64,000 bases of DNA. Origin: Sphingomonadales bacterium (GTDB taxonomy: Bacteria > Pseudomonadota > Alphaproteobacteria > Sphingomonadales > Sphingomonadaceae). A model generated the notes under the pieces. That model worked only from the letters and a program-made list of their open reading frames with translations, was not told where the DNA came from and did not search any database. Shown here piece by piece: positions 50,640 through 59,971 of the stretch. The translations under genes and the position numbers were made by a program. The stretch lies in contig JAGWUH010000007.1 in the NCBI GenBank assembly GCA_028868535.1, forward strand, positions 1 to 64,000, in the 5' to 3' direction. Each line of letters opens with the position of its first letter. Positions within the stretch are counted from its first letter, which is position 1.

Positions 50640-53429
50640 ATGACCGGGTCCAGTCTTGTCGCCGTTCGCAGCGCCGTGCTCGCCAGTGTGGCCACGATCG
50701 GGCTCCTGCCGGCCGTTGCCTTCGCCCGGGCGGGGCCGGGCGCGCCGCCGGAAGAAGCCGGCAAGGCATCCGGCGGCGATATCGTGGTGACAGGGACGCT
50801 GATCCGCGGGGTGGGCGCCACGGGCGCCCAGGCCATCAATGTCGGCCCTGCGGCAATTCTCGACAAGGCCGCCAACTCGACGAACGAGCTGCTTTCGCTC
50901 GTTCCGCAGATCTCCAACACCTTCAACGGCCGCTTCGAAGGCGATCCGCGGGGGGTGGGCGCGGGCATATCGATCACCAAGCCGAACCTGCGCAACCTGC
51001 CGGGTGCCAATTCCAGTTCCGGCGGCACGACGCTGGTCATCGCCGACGGCTTTCGCCTCACGCCGGTTGGCGTCAATCAATCCTCCGTCGATGTCGACGT
51101 GATCCCGGCAGCGGTGATCGCCGGCATGGAAGTCGTCACGGATGGCGGTTCGTCGCTCTACGGCGCGGATGCCGTTGCCGGCGTCATCAACTTTCGCACC
51201 CTGCGCAAGTTCGAGGGCGTCAAGGTCGATGCCAACTATGGTTTCGGCACGACGATCAAGAGCTTTGGCCAGTGGGATGCCCAGATGACGGTCGGCAAGA
51301 GCTGGTCGACCGGGAATGCCTATCTTTCGGCCGGCTATTCGAGCCGCGATGGCGTTCGCAACAACGAAACCGGCTGGGCGACGGGGCAGGTCTACAACGC
51401 GGCCATGGTTCCCTCCTACACCGGCACCCAGTGCAACACCCCGGTGGGCACGGAAACCCGGTGGAAGCACTTCCGCGCGGGCACCTCGAACTGGACCAGC
51501 AATCCGTTGGCATCGGGGGCAGGGGTGTTCGCGGTCGGCACGGCTTGCGACAACGTCGGCGATGCCGCCTATCTGGCCGGCCAGAAGCGCTACAACCTTT
51601 TCGCCCAGGTCACGAACGACTTCAGCGATGCCGTTTCACTGCGGCTGACGGCCTATTATACCCGGCGGGACACGACCCTGGACATCTTCGCGCGCGGCGT
51701 GACGTCGGCCGGCAGCGGCATTACCACCGGCGCGCAGGTGGGCGCGATCTACGGGGACCCGGCAGTCAACACCATCGTCGCGATAACCGAAGGTGTCGGC
51801 TTTTCGCTGGCTCCCAACGCTGCCTACGTGAACACCCCCAACAAGGTGGGCTTCCGAACCTGGGGGGTGACGCCGCAACTCACCGTCAAGCTGGGCAAGG
51901 ACTGGCAGGTCAAGGCGACCGCCCACTTCGGCCAGTCGTTCAATTACCAGAGGTTCCCGGGCATCAACACGGTACTGGCACAGTGCTACATCACCGGCTG
52001 CACGGCAGCCGCCTCGCCAAGCGGCGCGGCCATTGCGGCCGGCCAGCTCAACCCGCGCAATGTCGCGGCCGCGAGCTCCGCGGTGATCACCGACCTGATC
52101 GACTACGAGAACGCCCAGGAAACCCGGCAGCAGCTGTTCGTCGGCCAGGTCGTTGCCGACGGTCCGCTGTTCGCGTTGCCGGGTGGCGATGCCCGCGTCG
52201 CGGTGGGTGCCGAATTCCAGGACAACCAGGCGAAGAGCCGCTTGCTCGGTGGCCGCGTCGATGCGGTCAGGAACTTGCCGTGGATGGGTTATGGGCGCCA
52301 CGCCTATTCGTTGTTCGGCGAGCTGTCGCTGCCGGTGACCGGCTTTGCCGATGTATCGGCGTCGCTGCGTCATGATCACTACAGCGACTTCGGATCGACG
52401 ACGAATCCGAATCTCGGCGTGAACCTGCGGCCTGCGCGCTGGATCCGGTTCTACGGGCACTGGAACAAGTCCTTCAACGCGCCCACTGCCGTCGATGGCC
52501 TTGGCATCGCCGTCGGCCGCTTTTCCTGCGGCGTCTACAGCGCCACGTCGCGGCCCAACGATCCCTACACCCCGAAGAAGGACAACGGCGTCGGAACCTG
52601 CGCCCTGATCGCCGAAGGCGTGAAGGCGGGTGTCAAGCCGCAGACGGCGAAGAGCTGGGCGGTCGGGCTCGAGCTGACGCCGGTCTCGAGCCTGCGCATG
52701 GGCGGGGAATTCTATTCGATCGACTTCTCGAACGTGCTGGGGGCGGTCAACCCGCAGAATCTCAACACCTACCTCACCAATCCCGAGCTCTACATCTACA
52801 ATGCCACGCTCGCCGCGGCGAACGGTGCCGGCGGCACGAATTATGCCGCCTACCTCGCGCAGTTGACTAACGGTGCGACCCTGGCCGCACAGCACGGCGT
52901 CAGCGATGTCGCGCTGTTCGTCGATCGCCGCACCTCGAACATCGGCTCGGCCAAGCTGCAGGGCGTGGACTTCCACCTCTATTACGATGCGACGGTCGGC
53001 AAGGGCAGCCTTTCTGCAGGCGTGGCCGGCACGAAGACCACCAAGTCGTTCTCCAATTTCGGCGTGCCGACGAACGAACTCAACGTCGGTGGACCGGACT
53101 TCGTCTTCACCAGCTACCTCGGGTACAGGATCGCTGGCTTCTCGACCAAGCTGACCTGGAACTTCACCGGCGAATACAAGGATTCCGCCCCGGACGTGAA
53201 TGGCGTGCTGGGCGATTCGATCCATGCGTTCTCCACGTTCAACGTCAATCTCGGCTACGACTTCGGGGCGGGCGCCGGTGTGCTCTCGGGCACCAACCTG
53301 CGGCTGACGATCGACAACGCCTTCGACAAGAAGCCGCAGATCACCCCGCGCGCCCAGGCGAATATCCTGACGTACGCGAACTGGACCTTGGGGCGCGTGA
53401 TCAAGCTGGGGTTCAGCAAGAAATTCTGA
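50640..53429 (+). CDS. TonB-dependent outer-membrane receptor
   Basis: A receptor of 929 residues, divergent from the previous one. It has a signal peptide (to about AVAFA/RA, residue 29), a TonB-box-like strand DIVVTGTLIRG, a plug with the repeated-QIS look of oligomer receptors (NSTNELLSLVPQISNTFNGR, DGGSSLYGADAVAGVINFRT), and a long barrel ending VIKLGFSKKF. The signal sequence contains no lipobox. GGGAGG is well placed before the ATG at 50640. The two receptors are not close paralogues: plug motifs and length differ. The ligand is unknown. Confidence 0.92.
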   Translation: MTGSSLVAVRSAVLASVATIGLLPAVAFARAGPGAPPEEAGKASGGDIVVTGTLIRGVGATGAQAINVGPAAILDKAANSTNELLSLVPQISNTFNGRFEGDPRGVGAGISITKPNLRNLPGANSSSGGTTLVIADGFRLTPVGVNQSSVDVDVIPAAVIAGMEVVTDGGSSLYGADAVAGVINFRTLRKFEGVKVDANYGFGTTIKSFGQWDAQMTVGKSWSTGNAYLSAGYSSRDGVRNNETGWATGQVYNAAMVPSYTGTQCNTPVGTETRWKHFRAGTSNWTSNPLASGAGVFAVGTACDNVGDAAYLAGQKRYNLFAQVTNDFSDAVSLRLTAYYTRRDTTLDIFARGVTSAGSGITTGAQVGAIYGDPAVNTIVAITEGVGFSLAPNAAYVNTPNKVGFRTWGVTPQLTVKLGKDWQVKATAHFGQSFNYQRFPGINTVLAQCYITGCTAAASPSGAAIAAGQLNPRNVAAASSAVITDLIDYENAQETRQQLFVGQVVADGPLFALPGGDARVAVGAEFQDNQAKSRLLGGRVDAVRNLPWMGYGRHAYSLFGELSLPVTGFADVSASLRHDHYSDFGSTTNPNLGVNLRPARWIRFYGHWNKSFNAPTAVDGLGIAVGRFSCGVYSATSRPNDPYTPKKDNGVGTCALIAEGVKAGVKPQTAKSWAVGLELTPVSSLRMGGEFYSIDFSNVLGAVNPQNLNTYLTNPELYIYNATLAAANGAGGTNYAAYLAQLTNGATLAAQHGVSDVALFVDRRTSNIGSAKLQGVDFHLYYDATVGKGSLSAGVAGTKTTKSFSNFGVPTNELNVGGPDFVFTSYLGYRIAGFSTKLTWNFTGEYKDSAPDVNGVLGDSIHAFSTFNVNLGYDFGAGAGVLSGTNLRLTIDNAFDKKPQITPRAQANILTYANWTLGRVIKLGFSKKF

Positions 53430-53671
53430 CACGCCGGTCGCCAGCACCGTCGAACCCGCGGCGTGGGCGGCATCTTGCCAGCCGGCCACGCCGTCGTGTT
53501 TCGGGAAAAGAGCCGTCGAGCGTATAATCGGGGCGCCCGATGCCGAGATCGGGGGCCACCGATACCGCCCGCAGTAGTCGGGATTCGCGCCAGCCGGACG
53601 CGGAAAACCGGGATCAGTGCGGAATGCCCGTAAACCCGCCGGGCGGCAGGAGCCGGAAAGCCCGGAAATAC

Positions 53672-53749
<78 letters not shown>

Positions 53750-53852
53750 ACCGCGGTTTCCCTAGGCAATGGCTGGAGATAGGGCAACCCGCAATGCACG
53801 GCCGATTTCGCCCCGCCTTGATTCCGCGCCGGCGCCGCCGCAGACTGCGCGG

Positions 53853-54584
53853 ATGACGGACGAAACCGAAGCCGTGCTGCGCCGCGAGCTCGCCGCCGCG
53901 TTCCGGCTGGCGGCGCTGAACGGCTGGGACGATCACGTCGCCACCCACATGTCGGCGCGCCTGCCCGACGGCACCTACCTGATGAACCCGTTCGGGCTGC
54001 TGTTCGAGGAGATCACTGCCTCCGCGCTGGTGCGGGTGGACGCGAACGGGGCGCTGGTCGGGTCCAGCCCCTGGTCGCTCAATCCGGCGGGGACGAACAT
54101 CCACGGCGGGCTGCTCGGCGGGCGGGCGGACATCGGCAGCGTCATGCACCTGCATTCGCGCGACGGGGTCGCCGTATCGGCGCTGGCCGACGGCTTGCTG
54201 CCGCTCAGCCAGAATGCCCTGAACATCTGGTGCGACGTCGGCTACCACCCGTTCGAGGGCATCGCCACCGCCGCGGACGAGCGTGCGCGCCTGCTGGCCG
54301 ATCTCGGCGATCGCCACCTGCTGATCCTGCGCAACCACGGCACGCTGGCGGTCGGCCGCTCGATCGCCTCGGCGTTCTATCGCATCGCCGCGCTGGAATG
54401 GGCCTGCACGACACAGGTCCGCACCCTTGCCACCGGCGCCCGCCTGCAACTGCCGGACCCGGAAGCGATCGAGAGGCAGACGCGGATGATGGGCGCGGGC
54501 TGGATCGACGACTTTGCCGAGCAGCGCTACTGGCCGGCGATGCTGCGCAAGGCCGCCCGCGATTGCCCGGGCTTCGATCGCTGA
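53853..54584 (+). CDS. Class II aldolase/adducin-family protein
   Basis: A protein of 243 residues of the zinc-dependent class II aldolase fold. The metal ligands are seen in VMHLHSRDG (His-x-His) and in ILRNHGTLAVG; the N-terminal FRLAALNGWDDHVATHMSAR is the typical substrate strand. Family members act on L-fuculose phosphate, ribulose phosphate or similar; the substrate here is unknown. ATG 53853 (MTDETEAVLR) is the likely start. A truncated copy of the same gene lies at 55267-55388. Confidence 0.85.
   Translation: MTDETEAVLRRELAAAFRLAALNGWDDHVATHMSARLPDGTYLMNPFGLLFEEITASALVRVDANGALVGSSPWSLNPAGTNIHGGLLGGRADIGSVMHLHSRDGVAVSALADGLLPLSQNALNIWCDVGYHPFEGIATAADERARLLADLGDRHLLILRNHGTLAVGRSIASAFYRIAALEWACTTQVRTLATGARLQLPDPEAIERQTRMMGAGWIDDFAEQRYWPAMLRKAARDCPGFDR
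54491..54577 (+). repeat. Direct repeat, copy 1 of 87 bp (aldolase 3' end)
   Basis: 87 bases identical to 55295-55381. The copies flank 717 bases that contain the BamE-like gene, so recombination between them could remove that segment. Confidence 0.92.
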
Positions 54585-54779
54585 AGTCCGGTCGGGCGAG
54601 GCGGGGGCGGCGATAAGTTTTCCCATATCTTGCCGTGGTCGTGCGGGTCTTGGCGGGCATGGCATTCGTGTCTGACGCCGCCGCATGGTGGTGTAAAGTG
54701 GTTGACATCGCGAACAATTTTGACGTTGATGGTGTCGTCGGCCATGAAGCTGCAAGCTTGATATGATGTGGAGAAGAGA

Positions 54780-55185
54780 ATGCTTGCCGCTCTGTTGATG
54801 TTCGTCGCTGCCCCGTCTTCCGCGCCCGCGCCCGCGCCCATGGCTACGTCCACCCCAGCGCCAGCCACGTCTCCCGATGGCTTCACGATCGGTATCGCCA
54901 CGATCAAGGCGGTGGTCTCGAAGCTCGGACGCCCGAACTACACTCTGAACAGTTCGGACGGCTCGGTGATCTTGAGCTACGTGAGCATACGCGGGCGTGT
55001 TAAAGGCGCCAGCTTCATCCCGATCGTGGGAATGTTCGCCGGTGGTGCCACTGGAAAGGCGTCGACCAAGACCTTCACCTTCGGCGCCGACCAAGACCTT
55101 CACCTTCGGCGCCGACGGACTGCTCAAGAGCTTCGCCAGCAGTGATACCATCACGGAGTGCTCGGCTCTGGGCAGCTGTCGTTAG
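54780..55185 (+). pseudogene. BamE/SmpA-like small protein, frameshifted
   Basis: A small exported protein in two frames. The first part (from ATG 54780, behind GGAGAAG) has a hydrophobic start, an Ala/Pro linker and TIKAVVSKLGRPNYT, DGSVILSY and FIPIVGMFAGGAT, the look of the BamE/SmpA outer-membrane lipoprotein fold. A 25-bp tandem duplication at 55065-55114 then shifts the frame, which ends DLHLRRRR...QELRQQ at 55145. Without one copy the protein continues TKTFTFGADGLLKSFAS and ends at 55185, with 126 residues. There is no lipobox. The base composition is less GC-rich than in the neighbours. A TTGACA at 54702 could be a -35 element. Confidence 0.72.
55065..55114 (+). repeat. 25-bp tandem duplication that breaks the BamE-like gene
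   Basis: Two exact adjacent 25-base copies, 55065-55089 and 55090-55114, starting ACCAAGACCTTCACC. Removing one restores a protein of 126 residues. Confidence 0.93.
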
Positions 55186-55266
55186 ACATGAGCCGATAAT
55201 CCCGGCTGCGAGCTTATGTAAGTCCAGTCCGGAATCTGGCCAAGGATGCACGTAAGCTTCGGCGGG

Positions 55267-55388
55267 TCCGCGCCGGTGAGGGTGGACGCGAACGGGGCGC
55301 GGGCTGGATCGACGACTTTGCCGAGCAGCGCTACTGGCCGGCGATGCTGCGCAAGGCCGCCCGCGATTGCCCGGGCTTCGACGCCTGA
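55267..55388 (+). pseudogene. Truncated second copy of the class II aldolase gene
   Basis: 55267-55300 matches 54021-54054 of the intact gene with two mismatches, and 55295-55381 matches 54491-54577 exactly. Between them 442 bases are missing, with GGGCGC at both deletion ends, so the loss probably occurred by microhomology. 442 is not a multiple of three, so the remnant is out of frame. It lacks the zinc-binding His residues and is not functional. It ends in TGA five bases before the convergent permease gene. Confidence 0.88.
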
Positions 55389-55392
55389 TCGA

Positions 55393-56151
55393 TCAGCCGG
55401 CGAACCACTGGCGCACCAGGTTCGCGGTCAGCGCCAGGCTGGCGACGATCAGCATTGGCCGGATCACCTGCGCGCCATGTCGGGTGGCAAAGTGCGAGCC
55501 GAGCCAGGCGCCGCCCATCGCCCCGCAGGCCATGGCCGCCGCCAACCCCCAGGCGATGCGGCCGCCCAGTGCGAACACCACGACCGAGGCGAGATTGCTG
55601 GTCAGGTTCAGCAGCTTGGTCAGCCCGGTCGCCCGCGTCAGGCCGAGGCCCCGCAGCGATACCAGCGTGATCGCGAAGAACTGGCCGGTGCCGGGGCCGA
55701 AGAAGCCGTCGTAAAAGCCGATGCCGCTGCCGACCGGCCAGTAGCCGCGCGGTCCCAGCGCCGCGTCTCCATCGTGGTCGTGCATGCGCGGCGACAGCAG
55801 CGTGTAGAGTGCCACCGCGATCAGCAGCAGCGGGATCAGCAGCCGCAGCACCCCGGCATCGATATGCTGGATCGTCCACGCCCCCGCCGCCGCACCAGCC
55901 AGCACGAACCCCGCCAGCGGCAGGTTCGGCCGCAACCGGAACAACCCGGCGCGATGATAGCGGAACGCCGCCAGCGCGGTGCCGCAGACCGATTGCGCCT
56001 TGTTGGTGCCCAGCATCAAGGCCGGCGGCAACCCGGCGTAAAGCAGGGCGGGCACGGTGATCAGCCCGCCGCCGCCCGCCACCGAATCGACGAACCCGGC
56101 CAGCGCGGCGGTCGCGGCCAGCGCCGCGTAGGCGAAAGTCGACAGCATCAT
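55393..56151 (-). CDS. TauE/SafE-type membrane permease
   Basis: A membrane protein of 252 residues with about eight helices. The conserved marks AGFVDSVAGGGGLITVPALL near the N-terminus and GFYDGFFGPGTGQFF in the second half are typical of TauE/SafE (sulfite/sulfoacetate or other anion) permeases. A His/Asp-rich loop (SPRMHDHDGDA) joins the halves. ATG 56151 or 56148 is the likely start; the longer frame reaches the tRNA. The substrate is unknown. Confidence 0.9.
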   Translation of the reverse strand: MMLSTFAYAALAATAALAGFVDSVAGGGGLITVPALLYAGLPPALMLGTNKAQSVCGTALAAFRYHRAGLFRLRPNLPLAGFVLAGAAAGAWTIQHIDAGVLRLLIPLLLIAVALYTLLSPRMHDHDGDAALGPRGYWPVGSGIGFYDGFFGPGTGQFFAITLVSLRGLGLTRATGLTKLLNLTSNLASVVVFALGGRIAWGLAAAMACGAMGGAWLGSHFATRHGAQVIRPMLIVASLALTANLVRQWFAG

Positions 56152-56216
56152 CAGGGCCTCGTGGCGCAATCCCCCGCCGCCGACAAGGCGCGCCATCGTG
56201 ACGGTCGCGGGAGGCA

Positions 56217-56292
56217 TGGTGGGCCCGGCAGGACTCGAACCCGCAACCTAGCCGTTATGAGCGGCCAGCTCTAACCATTGAGCTACAGGCCC
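56217..56292 (-). tRNA. tRNA with CAT anticodon, probably tRNA-Ile2
   Basis: A 76-base cloverleaf on the minus strand: acceptor GGGCCTG pairs with CGGGCCC, CCA is encoded, the T arm has GGTTCGAGTCC, and the anticodon loop is CTCATAA. The D arm and anticodon stem (GGCCG/CGGCT with a G-T pair at 27-43) resemble bacterial tRNA-Ile2 read after lysidine modification more than elongator tRNA-Met. A lysidine-synthetase specificity test would decide. Confidence 0.85.
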
Positions 56293-56329
56293 CGACCATG
56301 CGCCCCGGGCGATACCCGCCCGCCCGGGA

Positions 56330-57292
56330 TCAGGCAAGTTCCACCGATTCCATGATTTCGCGCACCGACGTCGGCCGTACGCCGCGCCCGATCAGGTTGT
56401 CGAACACCGTGCGCCACCAGTCGTAGAGCGCGTCGAGATCGCGCTCGGTGCGGACGTACGGCGTGAACCCGGGCGCCAGCGAGGGGCTGTGGAACGACAG
56501 CACCAGCACCGCCAGGCCATCGTCCACCGCCACGTCGAGCGCGCGCAGCGCCTCCGCCGCGGTCACTCCTTCCGGGGTCAGGGGAATGCGCTCCAGCAGG
56601 CCGATGCGCGCCAGCAGCCCCCGCAGCCGCGGGGCGCGCCACATCGCCGGATAGAGCCAGGGCCCGTACTTGCGCAGCAGCCCCCAGTACACCGTCGTCA
56701 GCGGCAGCTCGAGCAGCGAGCCGGTCTCTCCGACCCACCACGGCTGCAACGGCAGGTCGCGGTAATTCGGGCCGCCGGTCCCCGAATAATCGAACCGCGC
56801 CCGCGCCGAGGTGTCGATCGCCACCCCCGCCTCGCGCAGCAGCCGCGCGGTGTTGGGCCCGGTGCCATAACGCCCGGCGCGATAGATGCGCGGCACCTGG
56901 CCGAAATTGGCGATGATCCGGTCGCGCAGCGTGAACAGCTTCTCGCGCTCGAGCTCGACCGGCAGGTTGCCGGCAAAGCTGTTGTACTCGTTGATCACCT
57001 CGTCGTGCGGCGGGTTGACCCAGGGGTGCAGCTGGATGCCCACTTCCGCCCGGCCGGCCGCCAGCGCCTCGTTCAGCACTTCGGCCGCCACCGGCGAGGA
57101 CGCGATCGGGTAATCGACAAGGTACACCGGAACGATGCCGTAGCCCTCGCAGAACTGCTGGAACTTGCGCAGGCGCGGGATGGTGTCGACGCGGTGCTCG
57201 GTCAGGCCGAACGGCTTGGTCCAGTCGAACTCTTCCTCGGTATCGACGGTCAGCAGGAAGCGCTGGCCGGTTCCGGGGCGGAATCGCGCCAT
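56330..57292 (-). CDS. WalW-like polysaccharide deacetylase
   Basis: A protein of 320 residues of the polysaccharide-deacetylase (NodB-like) fold. GQRFLLTVDTEEEFDW holds the metal-binding Asp residues, VGIQLHPWVNPP the His, IYRAGRYGTG the Arg, and VLSFHSPSL the late catalytic His. Such proteins (called WalW in sphingomonads) are linked to cell-envelope polysaccharide; there is no signal peptide. ATG 57292 (MARFRPGTG) fits the family; ATG 57406 gives 38 extra residues. It is behind the unusual kinase and just before the CAT tRNA. Confidence 0.8.
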   Translation of the reverse strand: MARFRPGTGQRFLLTVDTEEEFDWTKPFGLTEHRVDTIPRLRKFQQFCEGYGIVPVYLVDYPIASSPVAAEVLNEALAAGRAEVGIQLHPWVNPPHDEVINEYNSFAGNLPVELEREKLFTLRDRIIANFGQVPRIYRAGRYGTGPNTARLLREAGVAIDTSARARFDYSGTGGPNYRDLPLQPWWVGETGSLLELPLTTVYWGLLRKYGPWLYPAMWRAPRLRGLLARIGLLERIPLTPEGVTAAEALRALDVAVDDGLAVLVLSFHSPSLAPGFTPYVRTERDLDALYDWWRTVFDNLIGRGVRPTSVREIMESVELA

Positions 57293-57461
57293 CGCCGAAG
57301 GCTCGGGCTTGTCGGTGATCCGCTTGTCGATCAAAACGCCAAAGCCCCAGTTACCTGCCGCCTGGCGTCCGACGCGGCTGCCCCGTCCCGCCATGCCCAC
57401 CAGCATGGTGACGCCCCGACCGTCGCCGTTCCCGAAACGGGACGCAGGCGAGGGGAAGGCC

Positions 57462-59168
57462 TCAGGCGGCGGGAGCGTCCTTGCGAGCGGCTCCGCCACC
57501 ATCGCCATCGCTATGAGGCGCGGCGATCCGGGTCAAGTGTGGCAGAGACAGGTTAAGCATTTCCTCGTGGCGGCTCAGCACGCCGCCCGCTGCCCGCGCC
57601 TCGACCCGCGCCAGCCGCAGCGCGAAGCCGGTGCCGAACATCCCGGTCAGCCCGGCGACTCCGGCGGCGCCTGCGCCCCCGCGAAACAGCGCCTCGTCCG
57701 GCAACCGCGCGAGGCCTTCCGGCATGGAGACCAGCAGCGCCACCCGCCCGTCCAGTTCGCCCAGCGCCAGCCGCAGGGCATCGCCGGCCCGCGCCGCCCC
57801 GGCGACAGCCGCCAGCAGGCGCCACACCAGCCGCTCGGCGTCGATCGGCGCCATCGCCACCGGCAGGGCGCGCCCCTGGTCCTCGCAGTGCAGCGTGAAG
57901 CCGCGCGTCTCGGCCTGCGGCGCCAGCCGTGCCAGTGCCGCACGCACCACTTCGGCAAAGTCGCAGGTGCCTTCCGCCAGCCGCTCGGCGCCGCTGCCCA
58001 GCTTGGCCAGCCGCTCCAGTTCCTCGAAACCGGCCAGCATGCGCGCGGCATCGGCGACGATCACCGCCGACAGCGCGCGATATTCGTGCGGCGTCGGGCC
58101 ATAGAGCTGCTGCTGGATGATCTCGGCGAAACCCTGGATGGCGTTCACCGGCGTGCGCAGCTCGTGCAGCACCTGCCGCAGCGCGTCGGCGCCGGCGCGG
58201 CTGGCCGCGGGCACGTCGTCGCCGTCGGTGACGATGCGCCGCAACCGGCCGGCATAGCCGCTGAAACGCCCGGTCTGTGCTTCGAACCGCGGGCCGGCAT
58301 CGACTCGCCATTCGCCGGCGATCGCCGCGCCACCATCCAGCGTCACCGTCAGCCCGCGGATCGGCTGGCGCTGCCGCAGCGGCTGGCGCAGATGCTCGAA
58401 CCGGCCGAGGTCGGTCCCCGCCAGGGCCGCCGCGACGCGCCGGTCCGCCCAGTCGATCCGGCCGGCCGCATCGGTGGTGAAGTCCACCGCGGCGATATGC
58501 GGCGCGCTGGCCGGCGGGGCGTCGCCCAGCGGCAGCTGGGGCAGGTCGGTCGCGCCGCCATGCGCGTCGCGCGCGCGCCGGAACGCCTCGATCCGCCGCA
58601 CGATCGCACCGATACCGCTCGCGCTCTCGGCCGCCGGGGCCGTCGCCGGACGCACCGGGAACGGCACCACCGGCGCCACCGGCACGGCCGGATCGGCCGC
58701 GTCCGGCGCTGCCCTGGCCGCCTCCGCGGCACCGGCCAGCGCCGCGTCGCCTATCCCCAGCCGCGCCATCAGCGCACGTACCGCGTCGGGATAGTCGCGC
58801 CGCACCCGCAGCACGCCGCGTGCGCCCGCGGGCAGGGCCGGGATCAGGTCCAGCCATTGCGCCTCGGTCAGCTCCGCCGCGCGCACCGCCGCCGCCGCCA
58901 CCATCGGCTCGGCCGCGATCAGCGCCGCGACCAGCCGGGGCGATCGCAACCGCAGCCCGGGCGTCGCCAGCGCCGCCGCGCGCATCGCGGCGGGCAGCTC
59001 GCCGGCCAGTTCGGCCAGGCGGACGTGCGCCTGGTCGAGCAGTTCGCCGCGGGCGTCGGCCGGGCTCGTGCCCAGCAGGTCGATCAATTGCTGGAACTGG
59101 TTGCGCGCCACCGCCTGGCTGGAACCGCCGATGCGCAGCACTGTGGCAAGGCGGTCATCGTAACGCAT
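57462..59168 (-). CDS. Sensor kinase-like protein with degenerate ATPase domain
   Basis: A soluble protein of 568 residues. The N-terminal 150 residues are helical (DUF2336-like in look), followed by an Ala/Pro linker and a PAS-like domain (about 225-315). The HisKA helix has an intact LHELRTPVNAI with H335. The expected HATPase_c domain (about 410-540) has lost the N-box (LLAAVAGAA in place of N-x-x-x-N) and the D-x-G-x-G box, keeping only a GTGFALRLA trace of the second glycine box. It could receive phosphate from another kinase rather than use ATP. It precedes the WalW-like deacetylase and is divergent from the Lrp gene. Confidence 0.75.
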   Translation of the reverse strand: MRYDDRLATVLRIGGSSQAVARNQFQQLIDLLGTSPADARGELLDQAHVRLAELAGELPAAMRAAALATPGLRLRSPRLVAALIAAEPMVAAAAVRAAELTEAQWLDLIPALPAGARGVLRVRRDYPDAVRALMARLGIGDAALAGAAEAARAAPDAADPAVPVAPVVPFPVRPATAPAAESASGIGAIVRRIEAFRRARDAHGGATDLPQLPLGDAPPASAPHIAAVDFTTDAAGRIDWADRRVAAALAGTDLGRFEHLRQPLRQRQPIRGLTVTLDGGAAIAGEWRVDAGPRFEAQTGRFSGYAGRLRRIVTDGDDVPAASRAGADALRQVLHELRTPVNAIQGFAEIIQQQLYGPTPHEYRALSAVIVADAARMLAGFEELERLAKLGSGAERLAEGTCDFAEVVRAALARLAPQAETRGFTLHCEDQGRALPVAMAPIDAERLVWRLLAAVAGAARAGDALRLALGELDGRVALLVSMPEGLARLPDEALFRGGAGAAGVAGLTGMFGTGFALRLARVEARAAGGVLSRHEEMLNLSLPHLTRIAAPHSDGDGGGAARKDAPAA

Positions 59169-59486
59169 GTCGGCGGCTGGCGCTCTCTCTTGCCTGGTCG
59201 TCCGCCGCGACTCCGCGGGATCGACGGGCCGGTTCGGTCAGGCTGCTTACCAGCTTTGGCGATGCGCGAAAGGCTTGATCCCGGTGCGTTGCAAAGCGGG
59301 ACAATTGCGTCCATAAACAATAATATTAGCATTGAACGCAGTCAGCCGGGCGATAATTTCGCACCGCCGGTCGCGGCTCCGGGCAAGACGCGGCGGGCCG
59401 GTATCGACCAGCGGTGCCGCAATTTGGCTGGATGGTGCGGGGCCGGCGGGTCGTTGGAAGCCTTGCCGGTTGATCAGGGGACTTGA
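59169..59486. other. 318-base gap between divergent kinase-like and Lrp genes
   Basis: No gene is seen. An A/T-rich stretch near 59311-59335 (CATAAACAATAATATTAGC) stands out and may hold a promoter; TTGCAA at 59289 with CATAAA 17 bases later is a weak candidate pair for the Lrp gene. Confidence 0.4.
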
Positions 59487-59954
59487 ATGGCGAATCTCGA
59501 CCAGATTGACCGGCACCTGCTGGCCGAACTCCAGTCCGAAGGCCGGGTAACCAACGTCGAACTCGCCCAGCGTGTCGGCCTCACCGCGCCGCCGTGCCTG
59601 CGCCGTGTCCGCGCGCTGGAGGAATCGGGTGTCATCCGCGGCTATCATGCCGAACTCGATCCGGCGCGGCTCGGCTTCGCGATCACCGTCTTCGCGCTGG
59701 TCAGCCTCAAGAGCCAGGCCGAGGAATCGCTCCGCCAGTTCGAGGATCACGTGCGCACCCTGCCGGAAGTGCGCGAATGCCACATGCTGAACGGCGAGAT
59801 CGATTTCATCCTCAAGATCGTCAGCCGCGACCTGCAGAGCTTCCAGGAATTCCTCACCAGCAAGCTGACCCCGGCGCCCAACGTCGCCAGCGTCAAGACC
59901 TCGCTGACGATCCGCACCGCCAAGCAGTTGCCCGGCGTTCCGTTCGAGGAGTGA
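59487..59954 (+). CDS. Lrp/AsnC-family transcription regulator
   Basis: A regulator of 155 residues. The N-terminal helix-turn-helix (DRHLLAELQSEGRVTNVELA, then PPCLRRVRALEESGVIRGY) binds DNA, and the C-terminal RAM domain (about 70-145) binds amino acids and forms the oligomer. Members control amino-acid metabolism in response to leucine or another amino acid; the ligand here is unknown. A strong terminator follows 18 bases after the stop. Confidence 0.93.
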   Translation: MANLDQIDRHLLAELQSEGRVTNVELAQRVGLTAPPCLRRVRALEESGVIRGYHAELDPARLGFAITVFALVSLKSQAEESLRQFEDHVRTLPEVRECHMLNGEIDFILKIVSRDLQSFQEFLTSKLTPAPNVASVKTSLTIRTAKQLPGVPFEE

Positions 59955-59971
59955 CGGCACCCCATGCGAAA

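Noticed and set aside
55246..56274. Open frame of 342 codons over the aldolase remnant and antisense to the permease
   Set aside because: Only its first residues (VRVDANGA) resemble the aldolase; the rest is antisense to a clear TauE-type gene.
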